DNA of 64,000 bases from Eucommia ulmoides (taxonomy: Eukaryota > Streptophyta > Magnoliopsida > Garryales > Eucommiaceae): the NCBI GenBank assembly GCA_016647705.1, contig CM028333.1:19713743-19777742 (forward strand), given 5' to 3'. The notes under the pieces are model-generated. The model saw only the letters and a list, made by a program, of their open reading frames with translations. It did no database searches and was not told where the DNA came from. A program made the translations under genes and the position numbers. This document shows, one piece after another, positions 1 through 11,242 of this stretch; within the stretch, counting starts at the first letter, position 1; each line of letters opens with the position of its first letter.

Positions 1-219
1 TCCGGCTATTAGGCCAGAGTTATTGTAATTTGGGCTTTGATAACCGTGTAGGGTGGTCTTGGGCCTCACTCAATCTCAAAAGCTAGAGCATGAGTTAAGG
101 TTTTCCCTCATACTTATAATCTGACCACCAACCTCTTCCACATCCGATGTGGAATAAACCCAACATAATGTTTGATTGTTAAAGCTAACATATTAATGTT
201 ATCTATTTGAAGGAATGAT
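1..219. other. non-coding, dispersed-repeat-like sequence
   Basis: No gene is visible. The stretch contains phrases such as 'ctcactcaatctcaaaagct' and 'cacatccgatgtgg' that I associate with dispersed plant repeats, but I cannot assign a family. Nothing coding is supported on either strand. Confidence 0.35.
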
Positions 220-430
220 TAGAATGAGTCCGGGGAGGTGTTCCCTTTTCTTGAAACCAGGTTTGATTCTCTTGAGGAACATTGTAAGAATTAAATCTTG
301 AATTAAATCATGAATGTACCAGACCGATGTGGGGGAGTGTGCCCTTAAGATCATTTGGTGAGGTGATTAGTTGAGGTGCACGTAAGCTGATCCAGACACA
401 CTTTACTGAAAAAAAAGAAAAGAAAAAAAA
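220..430 (+). mobile_element. tRNA-derived SINE, family 1, copy 1
   Basis: A tRNA-like head has a B-box-like GGTTTGATTCT at 260-270. It is followed by a body with landmarks 'aatgtaccagaccgatgtgg', 'cccttaagatcatttggtga' and 'gaggtgcacgtaagctgatc', and an A-rich 3' tail at about 410-430. The same body recurs at 21980-22132 (-), 23735-23850 (+), 35478-35693 (-) and 37148-37345 (+), each with the A-rich end on the expected side. Head, body and tail order is that of a plant RNA-polymerase-III SINE. No target duplication was confidently defined. Confidence 0.6.
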
Positions 431-479
431 TGAGTTATGTATTCACGAAAATTAAATGTTTAGCATTGCTCAAACTATT

Positions 480-1193
480 CTATTGCGGAATTAATATTTC
501 TCCCCACGCACTTAGGGCACAAATTGTATCTTGCTTGCGTATGAACTTTAAAAAATAAGATGGGAGAAATGTAAGCAATATTGTTATTATCAATTTATAT
601 AAACTAAAAACAGAAGCTCAAAAACATACCTCCAGCCATAGCAATCAAATTCTGAATACCAAGAAAATCCCAAAATAGAAATGGTGTAAAGAAGAATTGA
701 GAAAATTTTGTCTAATCTATACAAGTCCTTAATATATGTAGTTGATGCCTTGATGGTAAACATAGACTTCTTGTTAGACTAGAGACTCTATTCACTCTTG
801 TATATATCTCTTGTTTATATATATGTGTATCACTTACATATATATATCATCCTTATATATACATGTATTTATCTTATCCATCAAAAGAGGAGTAGGTAGA
901 TATATATGCTTCCACTTTATATTTTCGAAAGGGAAATAGGATAATTGGCTATCAATGTGCCTATCCACTTTGCATAGTGGAGATGAATAATGGACAATCA
1001 ATGATATCTATCCATCTCCGCTTTGCATAGTGGACAATAAATAATGTTCATTATTCATTTCTCCACTTTGCATAATAGAAATGAATAATTGACAATATCA
1101 TTATTCATTTCTCCACTTTGCATAATCGAATTGAATAATGGACAATATCAATGATTGTTTGATGGAATGGGTCACATTCATTTGTGGCTAACA
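480..1193 (-). mobile_element. copia element A, 3' LTR (minus orientation)
   Basis: The reverse complement of 572-1193 matches 3716-4314 closely, so this is one arm of an inverted LTR pair. Read on the minus strand, the LTR begins TGTTAGCC at 1193 and is directly preceded by the purine tract AAGTAGGAGAA (plus-strand complement at 1194-1204), as expected of a 3' LTR next to its polypurine tract. The left limit near 480 is uncertain because the other copy diverges after the position equivalent to 572. Confidence 0.7.
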
Positions 1194-2453
1194 TTCTCCT
1201 ACTTGACCCATTCAACACGTAATTTGTATCAATTTAATATTGATATATCCTCAAAGTCTTTCCCATAGATATAATATCCTTATACCCAAACAAATCATGG
1301 CGATAAGTCCTTTAAGGCAAGTATTACCTTTCACGTATTACAATGCAACCTTCTCTTTTGAATGTGAACCATATGTGGTATATATCTTTATGAATGAACT
1401 CCCAAACTATTCATTCAGCGTCACTAAAACATGCATTGTCATTCTCTAAACGTCATGTATACTACTAAATAAGAGCAGACAAATATGAATTCTTTTTTTA
1501 AATCGACAAGATGCGATACAAACATAAGGGTATTTCAATTATATAGAATTGAGTCCCATATGCTCAACATGTCCCTTATAAGCAATAGGTGGTAAACCTT
1601 TTGTCAGTGGATCAACAATCATTAATCTAGTGCCGATGTGTTCAACAACCACATTGTTTGCTTTGACACGTTCTCGAATAGTTAGATACTTAATGTCAAT
1701 ATGCTTACTACGAATTCCGCTGTTATTATTCTTGGCCAAAAATACTGCAGCGGAATTATCACAGTAGATTCTCAATGGCTTGGAAATTGTGTCAACAACT
1801 TCAAGTCCTAAAATAAAACCCCTCAACCATATAGCTTGTGATGTCGCTTCAAAGCATGATACAAACTCTGCTTCAGTGGTAGAAGTAGCAACCAAAGATT
1901 GTTTTGTACTTCTCCAAGAAATGGCCCCTCCAGCTAATAAGAAGACATATCCAGATGTTGACTTTCTCAAGCCAAGGCAACCAGCAAAGTTAGAATCTAA
2001 ATATCCAATCACCTCTAGATGATAGGATTGCCTATATGTAAGATTGTAGTCCTTAGTCCCTTGAAGGTATCGCATGACTTTCTTTGCCACTCTTCGGTCT
2101 AAACGAGGGTTACTTTGATATCTGCCCGACATTCCAACTGCACATGCAATGTTAGGTCTTGTACAAACCTGAGCATGCATTAAGCTCCCAATTGCGGAAG
2201 TATAAGGAATGTTCTTCATTTGTTCCTTTTCTAAATCATTTCTTGGGCTTTGTTCTCAACTGAATTTGTCACCTTTGATGATAGGTGCAACACTAGATGA
2301 ACAATTCTTCATACGAAATCTCTCTAAAATTTTATTGATATAGGCTGCTTGAGACAATTCTAATGTCCCTCGGGATCTGTCTCTCGTAATCTTTATGCCT
2401 ATGACATAAGAAGCTTCATCTATATCCTTCATATCAAATTGTTTCGAGAGAAA
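1194..2453 (-). pseudogene. copia element A RNase H region
   Basis: The minus frame 1539-2219 encodes about 226 residues of the Ty1/copia RT-RNase H C-terminus. It has the conserved IPYTSAIGSLMHAQVCTRPN segment, then STSGYVF, SWRSTKQ, the RNase H TEAEF and CDNSAA motifs, and the terminal HIDIKYL...DPLTKGLP block. It is joined to the RT frame at 2454-3143 only through a disrupted stretch at 2220-2453, so the polyprotein is broken. Between 1194 and 1538 lie the polypurine tract and 3' non-coding sequence. In an intact element the enzyme degrades RNA in RNA:DNA hybrids. This copy cannot make a continuous Pol protein. Confidence 0.85.
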
Positions 2454-3143
2454 TCACTTAACCTCATGAATTAAGCCCAAATCACTTGAAGCAAGTAGAA
2501 TATCATCTACATATAGGACTAAGAAAATTATTTTGCTCCCACCTAATTTATGGTATATACATTGATCCATGATATTCTCCGTAAAACCAAATGAAGAAAT
2601 AACATTATGAAATTTTAAATTCCATTTATGGGAGGCTTCTTTTAGCCCATATATAGATTTGTTAAGCTTACAGACAAAGTGATTGTTCCCATCTGAAATG
2701 AAATCTTCTGGTTGTTTCATGTGAACATCTTCTTCTAAATCTCCATTGAGAAATGTCATTTTCATATCCATTTGATGTAGCTCCATATCAAAATGAGCTA
2801 CCAATGCTATGATTATCCAAAATGAATCCTTTGAAATAGGAGAGAAAGTATCGTGATAATCAATTCCTTCTTGTTGAGTAAATCCTTTGGCTACAAGTCT
2901 TGCCTTATATCTTTCAATATTGCCTAAAGAGTGCCTTTTGGTTTTAAAAACCCATTTACAGCCAATGGCTTTCCCCCTTTTAGGCAATTCGACAAGATCC
3001 CATACTTGATTATTAGCCATTGAATCCAACTCATCTTTCATGCCATCATACCATAATGTGGATTTATTTCCATTTACAGCCTGTGAAAACGTAATAGGAT
3101 CATCTTCAACACCAATGTCCATGTAAGATTCTTGAAGGTACAC
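2454..3143 (-). pseudogene. copia element A reverse transcriptase
   Basis: A 229-residue open minus frame matches Ty1/copia reverse transcriptase. It carries the N-terminal W..A...E......N..W blocks, KWVFKTKRHSLG...[30 protein letters not shown] (first catalytic Asp present), SIYGLKEASHKW, and an intact catalytic box LVLYVDDILLAS. The upstream linker is still readable on the minus strand down to about 3237, where strand polarity flips. It ends at a frameshift/stop before the RNase H frame. It is a well-preserved domain within a dead element. Confidence 0.88.
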
Positions 3144-3237
3144 AACATAATCTGAAGAAATTGCAAGTTTTCAAACTCTTGAAGATCTTCTTAATGTTAC
3201 ATCAACATCTTCGGTTTGAGAATGTTGAGTAACTTCG

Positions 3238-3715
3238 ATCTCCCATTGTCCTTGTGGAGTGAGGCTCTAAAAACTGTGGCATATGTACTAAATAGGGTTT
3301 CAACCAAGGCGGTTCATAAAACACCGTTTGAATTATGAAATGGTTAGAAGCCTAGTTTAAGGCATGTACATGTATTGGGTTGCTCAGCTGAAGTTAGGGT
3401 CTACAATCCACACGAGACAAAGTTAAACTCAAGAACAGTCAGTGGATATTTCATTGGCTATACAGAAAAGTCTAAGGGATATAGATTTTATTGTCCATCT
3501 CGTGCGACGAGAATTGTGGAATCTAAGAATGCAAGGTTCCTTGAAAGTGATGAGATTGGTGGGAGTAGCCAACCTTGAAATTTAGTTTTGAGGAGGATAA
3601 CAGTTTTGAACCTACTCCTATATCTTCACATAGATTGGTTGTGTTTCATGATAATCATCAAGATTCGATAACTTAGGAACAACCGATCGTTGAAGAACCA
3701 CATCATCATGAGGTA
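3238..3715 (+). pseudogene. copia integrase C-terminal fragment in opposite orientation
   Basis: From about 3246 the plus strand reads the integrase C-terminal region ([28 protein letters not shown], interrupted by stops, shown here only as its key blocks PFEL and SRTVSGYFIGY). The open frame 3375-3578 has [20 protein letters not shown] and RFYCPSR. It runs into the acidic integrase-RT linker. At 3715 it joins directly to the TG end of an LTR, with no RT or RNase H between. Orientation is opposite to 1194-3237. It is a non-functional fragment. Confidence 0.78.
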
Positions 3716-4314
3716 TGTTAGCCACAATGAATTTGGTCCATTCCATCAAATAATCATTGATATTGTCCATTATTCATTTCTATTATGCAAAGTGGAGAAA
3801 TAAATAATGAATATAATTGATTGTTCACCATGCAAAGTGGAGAAATGAATAATGAATATAATTGATTGTTCACCATGCAAAGTGGAGATAGATAGACATC
3901 ATCGATTGTCTATTATTCATCTCTACTATGCAAAGTGAATAGACATATTGATAGCCAATTATCCTATTTCTCTTTAAAAAATATAAAGTGGGGAGAATAT
4001 ATATTTACCTACTTCTCTGTTGATGAATGAGAGGAATACATGTATATATAATGATGATATATATTTGTAAGTGATATAAATAAATATATATACAAGAGTG
4101 AATATGGTCTCTAGTCTAACAAGAAGTTTATGTTTACCATCAACTACATAGATTAAGGGCTTGTATAGAGTAGATAAAGTTTTCTCAATTCTTATCTATA
4201 TTATTTCTATTTTAGGATTTTCTTGGTATTCAGAATTTGATTGCTATGGTTGGAGGTATGTGTTTTTGGCTTCCGCTTTTAGTGTGTATAAATTGATAAT
4301 AACAATATTGCTTA
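3716..4314 (+). mobile_element. copia element A, LTR (plus orientation)
   Basis: It begins TGTTAGCCACAATG and is the reverse-complement partner of 572-1193, including the shared AAGTGGAGA-rich blocks and the segment 'tttcttggtattcagaattt'-like at about 4215. The right end after 4314 has no recognisable primer-binding site, so it is not followed by an element interior. The open frame 4161-4358 inside it is not considered a gene. Confidence 0.72.
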
Positions 4315-5708
4315 GAAGAAATGAATTAGATGGTTGCATTTATTGTGTTAAAGGTTAACGATGTATAATCCATGCTGTGTGGTGATATGAAAGACATATA
4401 AGAGGAATTTTCCCCATCGGCAATCACCATGTTGGGGAAATAAGAAATTCAACCTTTATGCAATGCTTGGTGTCATGGCCAAGCCTTTTGAGGCTGGAGA
4501 ACGGCCGTGCGGTGCTAACTAGAGGATCGTCTAATAGCAAGTTTGGAGATCAGATGATCTAAAACAACGGAAATAGTTTTAATAGCAACGTGATTCAACA
4601 CAACAAAACATGCAAATAGTGTAGTGAGAATACAATTACAGAACAACAAAAATTTTATTTAATACCAAAGACTACAAGTGTGGAAGGTTTACAATGATGT
4701 CCTCCCACATAGTACTTTAAGCAAAAAAATACAAGTGACACGAATAGACATCATTATACTCGATAAGATATAATTGGGCCCTTTTACAAGAAATAATGGA
4801 AATAAACTAAACTAAGCTAAACTAAGTAAACTAGTTTAGAAAACAAAAGAAAATGGTCACGGGCAATCAACCATTTGTGAGAGCTAGCACTGGACAAACT
4901 TAGCTGTGTGACACTTGGCAGTGCGTAATTCAAGTCTCATAATAGGAATATTCAAGTCTCATAATAGGAATTGAAGATAAAACGCATGAAAATTTTTAGG
5001 TTTTTACTTGCGTTCATTTTTAATTCCAATTTTGAGGCTCGAATTCCATGAAATCAAACACTTCCTTAGTACGATTCCTCAACTTAGCGAAATAGTATAA
5101 TAATAAAAGGAACACCATTGCTCCATTGTTTGAGAACTAAATATGTCTCCCAACTTCTACCTCTTTCCATTCATTAATCATTCTCAAAACTTGGTCAACA
5201 CTTGAATCATTTATTCTTATTTATCAGATTTTTCCATATCATAAACTTTTTTTTCCCGAATTGAATGATGATCTTGGTTTTATCTCCATAAAACATGAAA
5301 ATTGCTTCTAAAATGACCAAGCGGAGCTTTTTTTAATAAATCTTCCAGGTGTTTCAAAATAGTCTGTTTATGATATTTATTAGGAATAATTATCCGGTAG
5401 AGTAATAAAATACCCAACCAAGAGTAACACACTAAAGTTTGGTTGGTATGTGAGAGCACCACCCAGTGAAAAATAAGAGAGGTTAGGATTCTACACGATC
5501 TGCTTAGAGCGCTCTCGCCTATTATGTACTAAACTTAGGTAATGCCTCCCCCTTTATTATACTTGTTTTTCATCGTTTACTGTTAGCCTTGAAGCGATAA
5601 TTTCTTTGTTTTCTGTTTTCTTTCTCCTCATTTCAGTTGTCATGAACTACTTTTAGGCTTCTAAGTTTCGTTCTTTCTAATATCCTTTTTGTTTTTCCAT
5701 GCATTCAG
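4315..5708. other. non-coding; upstream intron or flank of the TORL gene
   Basis: No coding segment is recognised on either strand. The stretch ends at a pyrimidine-rich acceptor (ttttgtttttccatgcattcag, AG at 5707-5708; the key part is TTTTTCCATGCATTCAG). It is therefore probably the 3' part of an intron whose upstream exons, and their HEAT repeats, lie outside the window. Confidence 0.45.
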
Positions 5709-8700
5709 ATACCGGTAGTAGATCCCCTGCCGCCTCTGAGATTACTCCTCAAGCAAAGAAAACAATCCCTACAGGCATCTTGTCTTCACCCATTAGTTCA
5801 TCTGCTATCCCCTCTCAAAAAAGAAGTGACCTAAAGGATCCTTACAATAAACCAATTGCACCCGCAGTCTGTACTGTGGATTCTAAGAGACAATCAGAGT
5901 ATAAATTTGTGACTGCTGCTTCCAAGACTTCATTGTCAAATGTAGCTTGTGAAGACGTTACAGAGAGAACGGAAAATGGAACTTGGGGGAATTTGAAGCC
6001 AGAAACAGAAACAGAAACAAGACGTGTTCTCTTCAATAGGACATCAGATGAGAAAAATCCAAAATTTGGTGGATTGAGATTTGGGTCTCGTGTTGTGCCA
6101 TTTCATGAGAATAATGAATGTGAGTTGGACGTGACAGACGACAATGCTACTGAAGACATCCATGGGAACTACAAAGAGTACGAGGATCTGAATTTGATCC
6201 GGAAGCAACTTGGTCAGATCGAACGTCAACAATCCAGTCTTCTGGACCTCCTTCAGGCATGTTTCAATTTCCCCCGATCAACTTCTTTTCCTATTTTTTG
6301 GGTAATACTCATCTAAATATGGTGTGTTCCTCACATGCATAAGATATCTGTTCACCCATTTTACAAGGCTAGTTATTGGAACAAGTTATTGATTTAGTCC
6401 TATAGAAATTTTTTCCTTCATTATTTAGTCCTACAACAATTTTTTTGAGATTGTTGTTGGACGTTTTTGCCCTTGTATTTGTACTTCTATTATAAAAATT
6501 AACTTTTGCATTAATACCAACATCTAAAATTAAAAGTTCACAGAAAATTTATTTAGTTGCTAATTAAAAATTCAGATGAAGAGAAATATTATATATTCGT
6601 GATAGTCTCGTTGAGATGATTAATTTGCAATCCATATTTGTAGTTTTTGGAGTCTGCCTTTGTTATAATTGATTTCAACTTACATATAGCGTAGTTGATT
6701 TTTAGAGTAGTGTAGTTGATTTTTAAATACATTACATATTCAAAATTGATTGCAACGTTGGATATGTAGTGTAGCTGATCACGACGTTGATTTTAAGTTC
6801 ATCCGATTTTTTATGCGTAATTAAATGGATTTCTGTGAATTTTAAATTTTTAATTGATGACTTCATTAAATGTGAAATCTTCTATTAATAATGGTGACTA
6901 TGAGGGGTATTTTGGACATAGCAACTTTAATTCAAGGGGGGCACAAATGACATTAAATGATCAAAGGAGTGAAGGACTTAAAAATATGGTTGAAAAAGCA
7001 GTGGACAAAATAGGAAGATTCTATAGGACCTTTTAAAAAAATTCCCTTCATTACGGATTAGTTTGACTCCTTTTTTTGGGGGTGCTTCTCCTTTTGAAAA
7101 GGAGAAACCGGCGCAGGTGTTGGTAATCAGCTTTTCTAGAAAAGCTACTAGTGAGTTTTTCCTTTTTGAGGTTGCTTTTAAAAATCAGGAAAATGGTGCT
7201 TTTAAAAACCAAAAGGAGTTTTTTTAATTGATGAAATTTTGTGCGACAAGATTGCTTTTTTTTTTTTTTAATTACGAAATAGTTTTTAATTTTCTTATTT
7301 AATGATATTTTAATGTTTTATTTGGAACATGTAATATATTTAAAAAAACTTATTTCATAATATTTTAATTTTTTTATTTCCAACATATAAAATATTCTCA
7401 ATTTTAAAATTTTATATCAATCATAAGTTCATACAAACAAATATTTCTTTTTTATGTATCTTGTTTTTTACACTTAATAAATAAATAAATATAGCATAAG
7501 TCTATTTTAGTAATTTAATAGTCTTTTAATATTTTCACATAAGTGTTTACTAAACGCTTATTGCTTGCTTCTCTTTTTCAGCATTTACTTTTTGGCAAAT
7601 TTTCCTGACAACCCACAACTCTTTTTGAAATGCTACTAGGGGCAAACTAAGCCTAAATATGCTATATTTTATTGCGAGTATCTTGGATGAACGGCTGACG
7701 CATTAACTCTGACCATATATTCTAACATCGTTGTTTTTCCAATTATGCTTCGATTCCAGAGGTTTATCGGAAGCTCCCAAAGTGGGATGAACTCTCTGGA
7801 GACACGCGTAAATGGCATAGAGAAGGCACTGGACGAAATGTCACACGACTTTGCCGTGTCAACCGGAAGGATTTCAAGTGCAAATTCTTCAGGAAATACA
7901 TGTTGCATGCTACCTGGTGCTGGATTTCTGAGCCCAAAATTTTGGAGAACAGACGGGCATAATTCAAGGTTATCCTTCTCTGCAAAAAACCAATCATCCT
8001 CCCCAAGGCAAAGTGTATCAGATAAAGATGTTAATATTGACACGCTCAAGCTTTATAGCCCGAGAAAGCAGCACCAGAACAGAATCACATCTGTTGTGAA
8101 TCCATCGAGGGGAAGTTTAGAGCCAATTTCCAATAGAATGGTGAATAAGAATAATATTCGAGATGGCGATAGAGCACAAGTTTTCCAGGATGGTGGGGTC
8201 GATGGGGCATCTTCCCTCATGAATTGTCTACGGTCACGAACTTGAAAAACAGCAGGTAATCATCTACTTCGACTGTTCAAAATCCTTCCTTTACCTTGTG
8301 TTTGGCTGCATGGAATTGCAGCCTTGGGATTGGAATAAGAAATGAACACATTCCAATTCCAAGGCTTCAATTTTTGTGCTATCAAACACTACCCTAGTTG
8401 TATCTTGCAGCATTATACACACACATACACATATTATATATATTAGTATATACCCCACTGCCCAGAGGCACTAATTATAATTCAATATGTCAATCTTTAA
8501 TAACTATATTTGAATATGCTATAGTTAGTTCAAATACAATAGTCTTTGCATTTTGGTGAGAGTTTGATAATTTTACATTTGAGATGTTTTTAGGGTAAAT
8601 TGCACTTTACACCCCTAAAGTGTGGTTATCATCTCAATGTCTTAATTGTTCCAAAATGCCCCTCGAAGTTTTTTGTCTTATCAATTTTGTCCAATCAACT

Positions 8701-9171
8701 GATTCTAGCAATTTTGTTGTCGGAATAAGGAAAAAGTGTAATGACACTTGAGCTTTAATGGTGAAGGGTGCAACGTCATATTTTTTTATTGGAATAATTT
8801 TTCTCACACATCATATTTTTTTGTTGCATTAATTTTTCTCATACACAAGTCACATCATTAATATTGGTGAAAAAATTGATTTGAATCACGCAATGGAACC
8901 CAATTGTTACAAAAAAGTGACCTTTAAGGGGCAAATTGAAAGAATTAAAACATCATGGGGCAAAGTGAGACTGCACCTAAACATTAAGGATGCAAAGTGT
9001 GATTTAGTCTATTTCTTTTTACCATTAGATGGTTTTAGATATTTTCAACCGTTGATTTAAATTTTGGTGAAAAACTAAATAATAAACTCCCAACAATTCT
9101 TTTTCCATTTGAACTAATTATAAGATATTTAAATTAATATATTGAATTATGATTAGTGTCTATAAGCACTG

Positions 9172-9220
<49 letters not shown>

Positions 9221-9476
9221 AATAACTTGGTTATTAGATTAAAAAATATACATTGTTTGGAACACGGGAATGGATGAGTTGTAACGCGTCGTTCTATTGT
9301 CGGTCTCGTGTACCAAACATGAGGCCATTGCCCCATATACATAGGTCATAGAAAATGCAATTTTTATCCAATTTTATCTAATGATTTTTGTATTTCTGAT
9401 CAGAATATCTGCAAGCCCGACACAATTTGAGTATAACTTGGCAGTTTTTGCCGAGAGAGAATTGCCACGATTATAA
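5709..9476 (+). CDS. TORTIFOLIA1/SPIRAL2-like (TORL) microtubule-associated protein, 3' exons
   Basis: This is the partial 3' end of a plant TOR1-like gene; family members bind cortical microtubules and influence anisotropic growth. Exon a is 5709-6256, entering at codon position 2 after acceptor AG 5707-5708. Exon b is 7760-8255, or ends at 8232. Exon c is 9404-9476. Exon a is a Ser/Thr-rich disordered linker ending in the conserved coiled segment LIRKQLGQIERQQSSLLDLLQ. It continues directly in exon b as RFIGSSQSGMNSLETRVNG, the family's hallmark block (a predicted coiled coil). Intron a (6257-7759) has a GC donor (CAG|GCATGT) and AG acceptor; the alternatives break the motif. In exon b the frame meets TGA at 8243-8245 before the strong donor AGCAG|GTAATC (8256). 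A weaker donor, CG|GTCACG at 8233, keeps the frame open into exon c, which ends ...ERELPRL then TAA at 9474-9476. The N-terminal HEAT repeats must lie upstream, outside the window. Introns hold MITE-like repeats. The family call is strong; the C-terminal model is moderate. Confidence 0.8.
6375..7040. repeat. possible MULE/MITE-type insertion in TORL intron
   Basis: The left edge reads ATTTAGTCCTATAGAAATTT. The reverse complement of the right edge reads GGTCCTATAGAATCTTCC, with phrases about C-rich 'accccTc'-type subterminal sequence on both sides. The interior repeats 'gtgtagttgatttt' motifs. This suggests a short inverted-terminal element, but no target duplication was defined. The small open frame 6854-7036 is not considered a gene. 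Confidence 0.3.
7083..7150. repeat. stacked palindromes in TORL intron
   Basis: Two near-adjacent palindromes occur: TCTCCTTTTGAAAAGGAGA at about 7088-7106, and the perfect AGCTTTTCTAGAAAAGCT at about 7131-7148. They are probably the end of a small hAT-type MITE, as similar pairs of GCTTTT/AAAAGC inverted repeats are common there. The other end of the element was not established. Confidence 0.35.
8300..8395. repeat. short TIR MITE in TORL intron
   Basis: The ends GTGTTTGG and CAAACAC are inverted. Internally CCTTGGGATTGGAAT pairs with ATTCCAATTCCAAGG. The element is about 95 bp, within the intron between exons b and c. This is the organisation of hAT- or PIF-like MITEs. No host function is inferred. 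Confidence 0.45.
8592..9012. mobile_element. MULE-type non-autonomous TIR element in TORL intron
   Basis: The left end reads TAGGGTAAATTGCACTTTAC. The reverse complement of the right end reads AGACTAAATCACACTTTGCA. Both are followed by similar CCCC-containing text ('aaaatgcccctcgaag' against 'aatttgcccctt'), giving about 60-80 bp of imperfect inverted ends around a roughly 420-bp element with no coding capacity. The target duplication is not clear. Confidence 0.5.
9175..9216. repeat. (AT)n microsatellite
   Basis: An uninterrupted AT dinucleotide run of about 42 bp inside the last TORL intron. Confidence 0.95.
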
Positions 9477-9860
9477 TCTCTATTGAAAGCGGATACCTGA
9501 AAAGAAGTCTTTGGCTTTCCCTGAAAATCTGGTTGTGGATGACTGATTCCAGCATGTGATTTAGGTTAGGTTCTTGAATTTACTGTTTTTATGGGATGGC
9601 AGGTAGACTTTGTACAGGAAGTAGTTGAAAACCATTTCCAGGTTCATCAGTGCTTCCTTTTGAGGTTTTAAGTTTATGCCGGTAGTCTGTCATTTAAGTG
9701 CCCTCTACTCGCTTTTATGGTCCTGTACAGTTAGTTGGATGTATTTTGCTTCATAAGCGCTACTTCAATTTCAATTGTTCCCTGCCCTTCAATTTGTTTT
9801 CTTTCTCAGTTTTTTATTTTTAATAAAATAAAATTAAAATTAATAAAAATGATAGGTTTT
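9477..9860 (+). other. probable TORL 3' untranslated region and flank
   Basis: No open frame is seen after the TAA at 9474-9476. Composition is less AT-rich than the repeats nearby up to about 9790. This suits a 3' UTR of roughly 300 bp, but no poly(A) signal was proven. Confidence 0.4.
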
Positions 9861-10464
9861 TGTTAGAGATCGTCAAAACTATCTTCCATTAATGCAAGAA
9901 TTAATGATTAAGCCTAGGTTCAAGATTTACATTTAATATTCAATCACTTAATTAATATACTACATTTTCAAACACAAAAGATTATCAATGCATTACCATC
10001 TATTTGTTATGTAGTGATAATTTTACTTAATTTAGTGAAATTTCATATACATCCTCCTAACTTTTAAAAATACCATGGCGATTTGCTACCGGATCAATTT
10101 TTAATGAATGGACTATTTTGTCCTTACTAAACCCGACATAAAACAAAACAGAAAAATAATAAACAAAAAATGACATGCAATTACCAAGTTGTGTTTACCA
10201 TTTTCCCTTTCTTTTTAATTTTTTTTTTCCCACATTTTTTTTGGCTCCTCTCATTTGTTTCTCTACACCACCGGGCACCACTACACCACACCAACACATA
10301 GCCACCTCCACCATCGCCAAACCAAAGACCACCTCCACCACCGTCTCTACCATTGCCGAACAACACCAACGAACCAAACATCACCACCCAATCGATCTTC
10401 ATCGCCGTCCTATTTTACATCGCTGACCACCCTCCACATAGCCATCGTCGCCATCTCCGATCAG

Positions 10465-10934
10465 ATGTCCCTCGATTTCTTGAATGTGTCATTCAACAAC
10501 TTCACCAGCGTAATCACTACCAATAATGTTCGAAAATTTTGTTACTCAACTTTCATTCATGCCGAAAGCTTTAAAACTACAAAAAGCCCCCCAAAGCATC
10601 ATGTAAAATCTCACGAATCGCCTCAAAAGCTCAAACCAATGAAAACGGAGAAATCCAAATCGAAAGCAGAGCATATGGTAATGGGTTTATTGTTTTTAGC
10701 GATATTTATAGTCTCTGCCATGGCTTTTTTGGTTATTGCGTGTACAGGAAGAGGAAAATGGCTCGAATCAACAAATGGACGATATCAAAACCCGTTCAGT
10801 TCCCATTCAAGAAGGATAAATCAGTGCTTAACAACACCAACGAACTGAATAACTCCACTTCGCCAAAGAAAAACCTTTTCCCCTCTCAGATCTACCATTT
10901 CAATCACTCAGGGTTTTTGAATTTGGGCACATAA
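10465..10934 (+). pseudogene. broken single-pass membrane protein frame, possibly captured host gene
   Basis: I do not recognise the family. From ATG 10465 an open frame runs to 10848: a Lys/Ser/His-rich stretch (KSPPKHHVKSHESPQKLKP), then a strong membrane segment MGLLFLAIFIVSAMAFLVIA. After the T6 run at about 10724 the +1 frame instead reads FGYCVYRKRKMARINKW, and stays open to 10934. The second reading has the positively charged CVYRKRK border expected right after a membrane helix, so the original gene probably continued in that frame and this copy carries a homopolymer frameshift. An earlier ATG at 10255 adds a low-complexity His/Thr-rich leader that looks untranslated. The frame lies inside the MULE-like insertion, so capture is inferred. 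Confidence 0.4.
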
Positions 10935-11242
10935 AAAAAGATCATTATCAACACTTAGGATTTTCAAGATGCACCTGTGAAGGATTCATACATTGATTTG
11001 AACATTGGATTGTTATAAGAATCCAGTGGTTGAGCTTGAATCGCTGGCTTTAATGGTAGTGAAGAGAGAGGAGTAACAAAGGGTGTGTTAGGAACGAGAA
11101 TGAGAAGTGAAATATTTGGGGGGCTTAATTGAATCCTATTGATTTGGTTCATTAATTTTTAATTTTTCTCAATTTGGTACATAAAATTGATTTTATTCTA
11201 ATTAATTGAGATTGAGAAATATTTGGGGGGGCTTAATTGAAT

